A stretch of DNA of 64,000 nucleotides. It comes from Anisakis pegreffii (taxonomy: Eukaryota > Nematoda > Chromadorea > Rhabditida > Anisakidae). Every line of letters begins with the position of its first letter. Position 1 is the first letter of the stretch. The stretch lies in contig JAPYMA010000582.1 of the NCBI GenBank assembly GCA_035041965.1, positions 91,858-155,857 of the forward strand, read 5' to 3'. Below the pieces are notes generated by a model. That model was not told the DNA's origin and searched no databases. It worked only from the letters and a program-made list of their open reading frames with translations. Positions 23,623 through 34,986 of the stretch are shown piece by piece. The position numbers and the translations under genes were made by a program.

Positions 23623-26012
23623 ATGACACTGAAACGGTTAAGGAAGAAAGCTGAAAGCTCATCAGATGAATTCGAGGCAACGAACATTATCAAACAATCG
23701 CAAAGTGATTCGGAATCATCCTCAAATGATTCCGACGATTCCGATGAGGCGCCAATGCTTGTTGATCCTGATGCTGATGCACCTCCGAAGGTTCATTCAT
23801 TTCATTGTTTGTTACTTTGTTTAAATCTTTTTTTTTTTTAAATTTTCAGTATGGTAAATATCAGATTCTTTATAGGTAAGAAGATATACGATATAAAAAG
23901 AAATAGTATATTGAATAAGAAACACTTCAAGATCAGTTCGATATAATTCGACATAGTGAAAGGTATATGTTGAGAAGGTAACAAGAGCGTTTACAGAAAG
24001 TGCCGACTGTGTCGACATGCAGTTTCATAAAACTCGACGTTTACGGTGTAAAATGCACGAATTTCTACTGACAGATTGAGGGATGTTTAAGGTTGAGAGA
24101 AAATGGACGAATCGTGAACGTGTATTAGTGTTTTGTTCGCGCGGTGCATCATTTCGTGTTCGTCATCTGATGAATGATTTGAAATCGTTGATGCCGCATT
24201 CGAGAGGTGAATCGAAATTGGATAAACAGACGAATTTGCCGATGATCAACGAAATCGCTGAGATGGCCAATTGCACTAAATGTCTTTACTTCGAAAATCG
24301 TAAACAAAAGGTTACTATTTCATTATCACCATCGCATAAAACACACCCAATAAATCAGTTATTGAATATGTAAATTGGAGATTGAAATATGTAAATGCTT
24401 GGTAAAAATATGAATGTGTATTTAAGGATTTGTATTTATGGATGTCAAATGTAGTCGATGGGCCGTCAATGAAATTTTTGGTGCATAATGTGCACACAAT
24501 GGATGAATTGCGTATGTCCGGTAATTGCTTGAAAGCGTCACGACCAGTTCTATCATTCGATGCCATCTTTGACACTCAGCCTTATTTGACTCTTATTAAA
24601 AACCTTATCAAGCAGGTGAGTTGTGCTCGTTTCCTTCAACAGCGAATGCTTTCAACTTTTTTGATGCACTCATTTCAATCATTAAGAAATACGTACGATT
24701 AAACTTTTCCCAAGTCGCTTCCGTCATGAAACTTTTTGGTGTTTGCTTCTGGATTATGTAGACAGAAGTGAATAATTAACATTTACTGATCTGTGTAGCT
24801 GATCATAATTGATTCAGTAAATATCCACAATTAGTTACGATTCTATTCTAACTTATATCAATTGCTGTGCTCTGCCAATGATATATTTCAGAGAAGCGTT
24901 CTCGAATTTTGCTTTTAGTTTTCTTTGTGGTCGTTCTCTTTGTCGTATACGGATACTGACTTGTCTTTCTTTCAATTAAACTTCTCGACGGAATGACTTT
25001 TCTGAAATGGGAATAGATCACTAAGTTAATATTTCAGACGTTCGCCACACCAGATCATCATCCCCGAAGTCAGCCGTTCATTGACCACGTCTTTTCATTC
25101 TCACTCACTCCAGACCATAAAATCTGGTTTCGCAATTTTCAAATTGTTGACGAATCGTTGCAGCTTCAAGAAATTGGTTCGTTGACTTATGTTATGAATC
25201 ACTTTCCATTCGTTCAGCACTGAGTAATCAGTTATATCCGTCAACAGCTCATTTGAATGTTTGATACATAATTCAAATTCCATTCATTTATTCGTTGATT
25301 TATTTACTCAGCCAATTAATATATATCTCGCTCTTAAGCCGTTTCAAGATCAAGACACATGCCCCTTTTATTATTTTATTCTTTGTGAGCGCATTGCTGC
25401 AAGATATTTAATTAATATGAATTAAACGGACGATTTCCCATCCCATTGAGATATGTGAAGTCAGATTTATATTTCAATCGGAAATGTGTTTCAGGACCTC
25501 GAATGGTACTCGAGTTGATACGCATATTTGAGGGTTCATTCGAAGGTGCGGTCTTATACGATAACCCAGATTACGTCAGTCCGAATATTGTACGAAGAGA
25601 GCTGAAAAAAACGGGTGCTGATAAATACGTTCAGAGGAAAATCGTTGAGCAGGTAATTTGATTTGGAAACTTTTGAAACAAAGCACTCTCTGATTTATTG
25701 TTTTTGCATCAGTGAACGTGTCCGACGGCAGAGAACGATTGATTTGATTTTAGTTTTTGCTTTTATTAATTATTGCAATGAACGAACTTCTTGGAATGGG
25801 ATTTCATTGAACGGTTCTGATCCGATTGACAGGGTCGAAAGGAACGACTGGAAGCTATCAAAGCCGTTCAACTACCAGATCCAGTCGGAGAGATATTCGA
25901 CACCAGTCGACCAATCTTGGACCCGGATGCGAAACAAGTGAAGAAATTGATTGAGAGAAAACGAAAACGAATCAAGAAAAAGAAACGCTTAGGTGATAAA
26001 AAAGCAGATTAA
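23623..26012 (+). CDS. brx1: BRX1, 60S ribosome biogenesis factor (Brix domain), 6 exons, 350 aa
   Basis: Exons: 23623-23790, 24092-24310, 24427-24615, 25038-25176, 25495-25652, 25833-26012; joined length 350 aa against 353 in human BRIX1. The N-terminus is acidic and Ser-rich. The Brix domain begins at about residue 57 with KWTNRERVLVFCSRGASFRV and RHLMNDLKSLMPHS, then LDKQTNLPMINEIAEMANC, GPSMKFLVHNVHTMDELRM, GNCLKASRPVLSFD, QPFIDHVFTFSL-type and IWFRNFQIV motifs, and GPRMVLELIRIFEGSFEG. The C-terminus is strongly basic (KLIERKRKRIKKKKR), fitting nucleolar RNA binding. Known role: assembly of 27S pre-rRNA particles in the nucleolus. Donors GTTCAT and GTTCGT and two TTTAAG acceptors are atypical for nematodes. 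Confidence 0.95.
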
Positions 26013-26884
26013 CGTTTGACATATCACCCAAATGATCTGAATTTATTGCACTACCTGATTGTTTATTGTTGACCACTGTTGTTGTTTGTTACCCTTATTA
26101 TTGTTCAATTTTTTGTTGCTTCCTTCATAAAAGAGCGTTATTCACATTGTTCTTGTTCACATACCATTCTAGTTCCAACCTATGAAAACTTCTCTATGGT
26201 GTCGTCAACTGTTCAGACGGTCATAATTGTCATACAATTTGAGCACGCAAAAATGTATATTTTTTCCCTCTAATTCGCTTGTTTCATATTTTAATTGCCA
26301 ACTAATTATAGCTCAATCAGTAATATTTTAAGAAACACTTTCGAATAAACCAACACGCATGTGCATGTGCATGTGCACCTTCTCGACGTTTTACGCAAAA
26401 AGAAACTCATCCTTCAAACTCGAGAAAGTTTACTCACTCAATTTCGTCATGTGTAATAGGAGATAATAAAGTAGGTAGTATTTATTCAAATTCAATGAAA
26501 ACAGAAAATAACATGAACGTGAGTAATAACGTTACATGATATATATCGGCACAATTGCAACCCATCAAGAAAAATGACAAATAAAAAACTTCAAATGAAA
26601 CTGATTAACTGAAACACAGAAGGATCACAATGAAAGTGTTATTGGACGATTAAAAAGACATCGGGCTTTACTCAAATTGAATTAGTTCAAATCAACATGA
26701 ATATTGAACTGAAGAAGAATTAACCTTCAGAAAGACAATTGGTTATTTAAAAAAAACATTCGTTATGATAATGAGGATAATATTAACAATGAAACACCAA
26801 TAAAATTCGAATGAAATCATCATAAATTGATGCTCTTTGCGCGTCGAATTGCTGCTGGCAGGTATACTGAAATCGGCATTTTGT
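26013..26884. other. Intergenic region, no supported gene
   Basis: AT-rich sequence between BRX1 and the small minus-strand candidate. It contains a short (GCATGT)n run near 26358 and no exon-like frame. Confidence 0.4.
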
Positions 26885-27469
26885 TTATTCCTTTTTGGCT
26901 GGTACATCCTTCCTCTTCTCTTGTCCGCTAACACAATAATTCACTATTTTCCTGGTATCACCTTCTGGATGCGGGTGCTTATGTTCTTGTTGTTCCGCCT
27001 GAAATTAGCTCGTATGCTCCACAAACTGAACAAACTCAACGAACGCACTTCGGAACGAAGTTCATTCCAGCCTCGACGATTGAAAATGCGGAAAGAACTG
27101 CATAAAAAGTGCTATCACGTAAACAGTTCGTGCATGGCCGCAACGGTTTTAGTTTCATGTTCAACGAATTTGGTGTGGACTTTCTTCCTCAATAAGCTTT
27201 TATCAACATGCAGTACAGAGGAACGCTGGATTTGCGTGTTTCAAAAGAAGTCCACTTCGTTCCACGAATCATCAGCAGCCTTCCACTCCCAGCTCTGCCA
27301 TTCCTCACAATGACTGAAGCGGAAGGCAAAACAGTATGAATATCTTTGAGGTATTCCTACTAAAATGAAATTATTGAAATAAACTGACCTTAGTTCTTTT
27401 ACCGGTAGCTTTATTAACCTCTAATTCACCTTTCTCATATTCCGCAGCAAGTTCTTCAGCACTTGACAT
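26885..27469 (-). CDS. Candidate small charged protein, 2 exons, 64 aa, unrecognised
   Basis: Exon 1 (27469-27389) starts MSSAEELAAEYEKGELEVNK and ends at a donor AAG|GTCAGT in phase 0. Exon 2 (26998-26885) follows a consensus acceptor AATTTCAG, also phase 0, and reads AEQQEHKHPHPEGDTRKIVN through KRKDVPAKKE to a stop. The whole is hydrophilic and Lys/Glu-rich, with no membrane segment or signal peptide. I do not recognise a family. The hydrophobic plus-strand frame over 26837-27313 is the antisense of exon 2 and was set aside. Confidence rests on splice-site quality, phase and composition. Confidence 0.5.
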
Positions 27470-29011
27470 TTTGACTGACCGCTTTGTGCCTATTCAACCC
27501 ACTTATAAACACAATTCTAAATAAATAAGATCAATACAAACAATCAATTTATTGAGTGTATTGAAAACGATTCATCAATACAAACGGATCGCTGCAGGCA
27601 GGTACAAACGGAATCATCGTTTATCTACGTAAGACTTAAAACAATCCATCTAAAGACAGTGTATCTTTGGATAGTTTGTCTACAACAAAAGATGGCTGAT
27701 TAATGACAGCTTTCCAATAGAAAGTAACTTTGAGGTATAGCATTCTGCTTAGGGACAATTCACCTGCATCAACAGGTTGCCTGACAGATATTATGCCTAA
27801 AAGATATTAAGTCGGTCGAGAGTATCATCTATAAGAACAATAGATGAATGTCGCACCTCCTTGTTGGGCATGACTTTCGATCAGACGAAATTGCCCATAC
27901 AAAAAACATGTGCATAACCGGACTGTACGGTCACATGGTTGTTTAATAACGAAAAAATTTTAGATTAAAACACGACGAATTGGTTAAAGCATTGAATGAC
28001 TGGTATGAATAGTTGTAAAACTATACTTTGGAAGTTGAAACTAAAAACAATCAATGAATGAAATGCAAAAAAGGAAAAAAATGAACTTGATATGTGCGTG
28101 CTGCTTTCGGCAGTTTGACGCATCGCCTAGTAAGACTACGTTGTCACTGCATTCATCAACACGAACAATACAATTCATTACGATGCATTGAATCAAAGGG
28201 AATTTTAACACATTCGAGTCACTCATATCGTTTGCGAATAAAATGTCTCGGAAACACCCCCACTGCACACGAACAGATGAAAACAAGTTCAGCTGTCTGT
28301 CTTACGGACGCAAACAAACAGTCAATTAATTTCAAGCACATTCAACCAATGTTATCACGTCTATCTCGTTAGCGTATACGACGATGTCAATCAACAATAG
28401 AAACAGATTACTGGCACATTGCATATAAACTGAATATTTCATGTGATCGCTGTGAACAACAGAGCATAAATTACCAGACGTACGAGAAACAACCCTTCCC
28501 TGGAATGTAACTACTATTGAATACAACGTCTGGAGTCTTCGAATCAAATACCCATAAACTGCAACAGCACCAAGACGTTTCAGAGCGATTCTTCATAATC
28601 CGTTGAAAATTCAACTATCGCAAGCCAAGAATACTTCCTCTTTTCATAATAGCATTAAAGAATGTTTTTGAGTGGGTTGTGCACAGAGATCCAGGCGTTG
28701 AAAGACAATTATTGGAGGTTAACGGTCCTCCTCAGTGCAAAATGAATCCGTGTGATAAGAAAAAATTTGCTAATTTGAGCAATTTTTTATTATGTGAACG
28801 CTAAAGATTGATCTCGAGTGTAAACTATTGTTTTAGCAGACTGCTGGTTTTTCTGGACTAGTTGTTAACTCTCTCGCAACTCCCTTTCGTTTCGCACAAT
28901 TCAGTGTCATCCAACATTATTTCACTCGTCCAATTCAAGTAAAATTGCATCAGATTTCAGAACTAACTGGTTCCATCGGGTGAAACTCGACAAAATCATT
29001 GTTGAAACGGA
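27470..29011. other. Intergenic region upstream of GrpE
   Basis: No supported coding sequence; open frames at 28041-28372 on both strands overlap each other and match nothing. A TTTCAG site near 28958 precedes a short leader before the GrpE ATG and could be a trans-splice acceptor. Confidence 0.4.
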
Positions 29012-30807
29012 ATGATGCGACGTGCTTGTATCTCTTTATCAAGCTTAGCTAATTCAACACGATTCGTTACACAATGTGCTGCAACAAACCAGCAAAGGTT
29101 CATTATTTTCTATTTCATAAAATCAGCCACTGCAATTATTTGCTATTTCTTATCTCATTTATCATTTAAACGAATTTCTTTCAAATATTCCGTGTGGTTT
29201 TTTAAACTTTGCCGTATTAAATGATGATAGAAAGACGTACTCGTATTCTTCACTTCGAGTTCTGTAGGCTTTCACTGAGTAGATCAGTAAATTTTTTAAA
29301 ATGCGACCTAGATTCCAGGATGCTGTTGAGAGTGTGCAATCCATCCATCTCCTCACATCTCTCGTTCAGTGCAACCGCACAAAATGAATCCGAAACCAAC
29401 AAAACCGAACCTAGTGCCACTAATAACAACAGTAAAAAACCTGAGAGCAGCACCAGCCAAAAATCAAACGGAACTCAAGCGACGTCGTTGTCTTTGAGAA
29501 ATGGAAAAGGACGAATACGAAGTGAGTAGACTAAACATCTCTTTATCTACCATCCAAATTTTAATTGTTTTTGAATTTTTGCTGTGCTTGAGTCGGTCGA
29601 CAATTTCCAAACGTTTCAATTGCCGTACAGCGTGATTTTATATGAAGAAAATGTATTGATGTCGATCAAACACTGTTTGATTCAGTATGCCTTTAATGAT
29701 TTACGGTGAATATTTCGTTTAGGTGTTGATTTCTTGAAGAAGATTAAAGAAATGGTTGGTGCAGAGGTACCCGATGAAGAATTTATTATTCCTCGTTCGG
29801 CATTCGACGCTTTAGCAAATGAATACGATGTTCTCATTGATGAAACATCTTCGTTTAAGGTGTTTATTGTTAATTGTCATATGTTGTAATTACGCATTAG
29901 TTTTTTTGATTTTTTAACGATTTCTTTAAAATTGTAATTAAAAGTACAGTCGGCATATTCATATCGAATGAGGCAGTCGGCTTATTCCTTTCGAATGCTC
30001 CATACCATTTGATAGTGATGGTGAGTATGTGATATTAAGAATTATTAAGTGTTCCTAATCGAATCAATATTTCCGGTTATTGATAATTATGCTCTGGTTT
30101 TTGAGGACAAATATACTCGTGCATTGGCAGACACTGAAAATGTACGTCGTCGCGGTCAGAAACAAGTTGAAGAGGCAAAATTATTTGCTATTCAAGGATT
30201 TTGTAAGGATCTTCTTGAGGTAATGATTGATGGATTGAATGTTTTCTGATAATATATTATTTGTTGAATAATGATTAAAAAGGACTGAGATTTGGTTATC
30301 AGATGAGAATTATAATCTTACATCCAATTTCTGTTGTCTCTTTTATGTGTTATACTTTTAAGGTTGCGGATATTTTGGATTTAGCAGTTGGTTCAATGAA
30401 AAAAGAGGATATAGAGACGAGTCCACAAATAAAGAGTTTACATGAGGGTGTCGAAATGACTAGAACCGTGCTCGAAAAGGTATTTGCTAAACATGGACTC
30501 GTTAAAATGTCACCAGAAGGCGAAAAATTCGACCCAAATCTTCATGAAGCCGTTTTTCAAGTGCCTAAAGATCAGGTACTTTGTTTTCTCAAACAAATTC
30601 TTTATTCTGTTCGGCTCGCTTAAAGTGCAAAAAATTTTGGCTTTTTGTTTATTATTTTTATGCGGATGAATTTTTGAACGATTTCAGCAAACGTTAAAAT
30701 TTCAGAGCAAATACGAAGCTGGTTATGTAGCGAAAGTGATGACAATTGGATACGCCCTACAAGGCCGTCCAATTCGTGCCCCTAAAGTTGGCGTTGTTGC
30801 CTCCTAA
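29012..30807 (+). CDS. Mitochondrial GrpE, nucleotide-exchange factor of mtHsp70, 6 exons, 267 aa
   Basis: Exons: 29012-29097, 29370-29521, 29723-29859, 30106-30219, 30363-30575, 30706-30807, in phase. Residues 1-30 (MMRRACISLSSLANSTRF) form an Arg/Ser-rich, acid-free mitochondrial presequence, followed by an Asn/Ser/Lys linker. The GrpE core is clear: DKYTRALADTENVRRRGQKQ then VEEAKLFAIQGFCKDLLEVA in the long helix, DILDLAVGSMKKED, FAKHGLVKMSPEGEKFDPNL, HEAVFQVP, and the C-terminal beta domain GYVAKVMTIGYALQGRPIRA. It resets matrix Hsp70 by ADP release, for protein import and folding. Exon 4 uses a TTTTTGAG acceptor and exon 1 a GTTCAT donor. Confidence 0.95.
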
Positions 30808-32522
30808 TTGGTCATCCGCAATTCATCTCTTATATTGCCCTCAATATCTTTAGTACATTTGTTTTTGTGACTGTTCTGTAAATCTACATCAAGATAACGT
30901 ACTTCTCATTGTTATCATCTTATGGTTTTATTTGAGATTCGTTGTTTGCTATTTCATTTTTAGTGTTTATGTAGACGTTACGATTGTGTTTAGTATCACT
31001 CCTCTGTGTTTACGATTTGCTCATTTTACCGTCATTCTCATTTCAGTACTCTTTTAAGTACAAATGAACGATCAAATTACTTCGGATAATGAGTTGAATA
31101 TGATCCTTTCATTACTCAGTTCAATAAAACAATGTCAAAGAGCAATTCCCAAACAACCACTCCTCTTTTCAGCACTATTAAGTTTGCATCCCACTGTGAA
31201 AATTCTGAAATGTTTTGTATTCGTTTCAAATTTGAACCTCAAATGATCGAATAATCTTAAATTGTCTTCCATTTGATTATTTGAGATTCATCTTTTTCAT
31301 CATCAAACTCACATAACATGAACATCAAATAAGTTATGATGATCCCTCTAGTCAACGTGTTGTTTTTATGAATGATTCTATTCCAGTGCTGGTGATGACG
31401 TTTCATTTAAGTGCTTCATGGTTGAAATTTATTCGACGATTTCTGATGTTTCCCCTTGAAAATTAATGCCTTTCTCTAAACAGTTCAAGCTATTTATGTC
31501 CTGAATTTCTCCAAATTTCTTTAGCAGTAAATGTCACATTTCTTTTTTGGACATTAGGCAAGCTTTATATGTCATAATTCAGTTGTTCGTTAATCAAATA
31601 AGTGTCCGAATTTCTACCGTTGTATGTGGGTAATCAATGGCTCAGATACGTGTCAAAATTCATCTTGTTCTGATTGTACTGGCATTAGTTAAGGTGTATT
31701 TGACCATTACTTAATCACGACACTAGTGATGATAATTCTAAAATGCATTTCTTTGTACTCATCTTACGATTTGCTATTGTCAGGAGAGTATTTCAATTGA
31801 ATTTTGTTTCAGTTTTTATTTTATTTTGTTTCGTTTATGAAATGATTATTATTGTTATTATCACTGTTCTGAATTGGATGTCTATTTGATTCATAGGAAT
31901 ATTTGTGAATCGTTTACCGAATAAATGAGTTGAAGTGATCATTCGCAGTTGTGCCCGGAATCCTGTGTTGTTAATTCGATTGTTTTTTGTAATTGTTCGT
32001 TTAGATTTGTTAGAGTTTGTTCGAATAATTTATGATTAATTGATGATGTGTGTGCAAATTGATGATTGCTTTTGCTCGTTGTGTTAGTGCTTAAAATGGG
32101 TTGTTATTATTGATGTTTATCACTATTATTGTTGTTGTTATCATTATTAAAGTACGTTTCAATTGCAGATTGTTATTGCAGAGATTTGTTTTCGTTGTTT
32201 GTCGAGTGCATTCACTCTGAAAGAATCGAAATAAAATTTTGTTTAAAGATGCCTCGCAAAGAACTGTTTCACATCTCGCATCGAGCGTTCTTTCTTTCTG
32301 CTAATCGCTAAAGAAATCTATTCATACCTCAGATTATTACTGATACGAATTCACAAAGATTTATTTAATCAGCAAATCAAACTCATTACGAGTTTATGCC
32401 TCTCTGTTATCACCAATATCACTGATATTGCTGATAACAGAGAGGCATAAACCAAGACCGTCATTCACAAAGATGTGATCTGTAATATGAATTGTTTTCA
32501 GAACCGATAGAAATTGACGAGG
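30808..32522. other. Intergenic region upstream of the phosphatase
   Basis: AT-rich with no supported coding frame. It contains the near-perfect palindrome at 32393-32451 and a probable trans-splice acceptor TTGTTTTCAG ending at 32501, 21 bases before the phosphatase ATG. Confidence 0.45.
32393..32451. repeat. Near-perfect 59-bp palindrome upstream of the phosphatase
   Basis: The 29-base arms 32393-32421 and 32423-32451 are reverse complements with one mismatch (C/C opposition at arm position 21) around a single central base. The left arm begins TTTATGCCTCTCTG. It ends about 70 bp before the first codon of the phosphatase gene, so it could sit in the promoter or the outron. Confidence 0.93.
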
Positions 32523-34986
32523 ATGCCTCAGTTGTTAGATGCATCGTCATCACCGTCCACAATAAACGACAATAAAAATAATCGACTGAGCGTTAATAAA
32601 GGTAATAATAGTAAGAACAACAGTATTAATAGTTATCGTGGTAAATCGTACGATGCAGATTATTGGATTCAGCAAGCTGAACAGTGCAAGTATTTGCCTG
32701 AAGATGAGATGATTATTCTGTGTGATATGTTAGTTTTATTTGCCTTTTTTGATGTGACTGCACATTACTTCATTATTATTTATATTTATTGTTCTTAATA
32801 GTACTTAATCTTCTTGTTGACATTCGTTATTGTTATTTATTTATTATTAATAAATGATCAGATTGCATGAGTAATAATAAAATTCTTAAATCATGTTTTT
32901 TGAAGGTTAGTAACACGATTGTCGCATCAACCGAACATCGTCCCAATCTCATCACCAGTCACCGTGTGCGGTGATATTCATGGTCAATTTTATGATTTGC
33001 TGAAGTTATTCGAAACTGGTGGGCAATTACCAAATACCAAATATATTTTCATGGGCGATTATGTGGATCGGTGAGTCTTTTATCCAATTTTGTTATTGTT
33101 TTCATTGTTATAATCACTGTTGTCGTTATTTTGCCTTATAATTATTATTGCTCTTATTGGATTCGTGTGAAGAATATTTTCATAGAACAGTATTTAACTT
33201 TCCACTGAGCATTTTCAGTGGATATTATAGTCTGGAGACATTGACGTATCTGTTTGCATTGATGTTGCGATATCCGAATGAAGTGACACTGTTGAGAGGT
33301 AATCACGAGTCGAGGAGAATATCTGCGGTTTATGGCTTTTATGATGAGTGTCTGCAGAAGTACGGTCATTCGGTTGTGTGGAGAGCGTGTTGTAAGGTTA
33401 GTTTCTGAGGATTCGCGTTGCTTACGATATCGTTACCGAGAGCAATTTTTCATTACAATCCCTCATCGCCGTCTTCTTGTACGTGCATTACGGTTTATCC
33501 TTTAATGTGCTGGTACTGAGTCACGATCTACGAGTTCCAGGTGGCCAGGAGTACCCTCTTCATTGAGTTTCAGTTCATATTGGAATTATTTAAGAACGAA
33601 AATGGAAGCATACAGAGTTAATGAACTATTGAAGGTGTTCGATATGCTTCCAATAGCAGCGTTAATTGATGAACATACTTTGTGCGTTCATGGTGGACTA
33701 TCGCCCGAGGTGAAAACACTCGAAAAAATGTTACATCTTGACAGGTATTTTTGCGTTTCTTCAAGAATTCATTCTTTTAGCTGTTCATTCACCCTTCATC
33801 CCCATCGACCATTGATTGGTTCGTATTTCATTTTTTATAGATCGTTTTTGAAATAATTCTAGAGCAATCGAAATTCCAAGCAAAGGTGCTATGTGTGATT
33901 TGATGTGGTCAGATCCAGAACCAAGTGAACAAGGTTGGGAATTGAGTCCGAGAGGTGCTGGATGGGTACGCTTCATATTCATTTGCATTAATAATTTTCA
34001 TCTAGTTAAATCAATTTCTCGTAATTCATTAATTTCATCTTCTCAGACATCATATTTTAGTGATATTTTAATATTTTTTAATTGAAGTTTATTACACTTT
34101 GATAAGTTACCATCATATTTCCAGTCTTCATCCGTTATCACCTCCACATACCAGCTATTGCCGTTATTGTTGTCCTTGCAACTAACTGCAATTCAAGTTT
34201 AATTTTGCGTTGATCATTTGAATGATCGTATTGTTATTTCTGTTTGCATTGAGCTGATCATCACAACACCTCTATTAGTATCCTCATAGCTCTGATAATA
34301 CTAGTACTGATATAATGGAAAGGTTTGTAACAGTTGATCTTTTGACTAATTGGGTGCATAGTAAGTTGGCCACAACTCTGTATAAATGAGCCAGTAGAGC
34401 GCGCATTGAAATTATGACTTATGGGAAGGAGAGAGTGACTAATGGAGAGAGTTGATCTGAACGAAATATTGTAGATAAGAAACTAATTTGCTGCTGCAGG
34501 TGTTCGGATTTGAAGTAACGAAACGCTTCATGCAAACCAATGACCTATCGTTGATTTGTCGTTCTCATCAACTCGTTCTCGAAGGCTTCAAATACATTTG
34601 GGATGAAATGTTGTGTACTGTTTGGTCAGGTAATCATTTTCCCTTCATTATATTCCACTTTTTGTATCTTTTCCATTTATTCTAATCAAAATTAATTTCT
34701 TTATAAATTCATTTTGTTTTAGTTCACATTTTTTATCAATTTTGTAGTGAAAATTTAGGTGTAATCTTATGAGTGAATGACAAAATAATGCAGTGCCAAA
34801 TACGAGTGAGTGTATGTGAGTTATGAATAATTTGTTTCAGCACCGAACTATTGCTATCGTTGCGGGAATGAGGCGGCAATTCTTGAGATTCATTCCGATA
34901 CGGACCGACAGGTGAAGTATTTCGATGAGGCGCAAATGAATGAACGCGAAAAGCCGGACCGTATTCTCGCGCCATACTTCCTATGA
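32523..34986 (+). CDS. PP6-type serine/threonine protein phosphatase catalytic subunit, 7 exons, 345 aa
   Basis: Exons: 32523-32728, 32906-33070, 33219-33396, 33635-33744, 33863-33965, 34500-34629, 34841-34986. The PPP signatures are intact: GDIHG (91-95), GDYVDRG (119-125) and RGNHES (150-155), giving the metal-binding Asp/His and catalytic His. Further matches are [48 protein letters not shown] and the C-terminal YFL typical of PP2A/PP4/PP6. The FDML-AALID segment is nearer PP6 than PP4. An N-terminal extension of about 45 residues, rich in Asn and Ser, is absent from human PP6 (305 aa). The family acts in cell-cycle and DNA-damage signalling with SAPS and ankyrin subunits. ATG 32523 is the first in frame after a TTTTCAG site; PP4 is the alternative assignment. 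Confidence 0.93.

Noticed and set aside
26837..27313. 158-codon plus-strand frame with two hydrophobic stretches
   Set aside because: Part of it is the exact antisense of the hydrophilic minus-strand exon 26998-26885, which has a consensus acceptor and in-phase partner; the plus frame has no splice or domain support.
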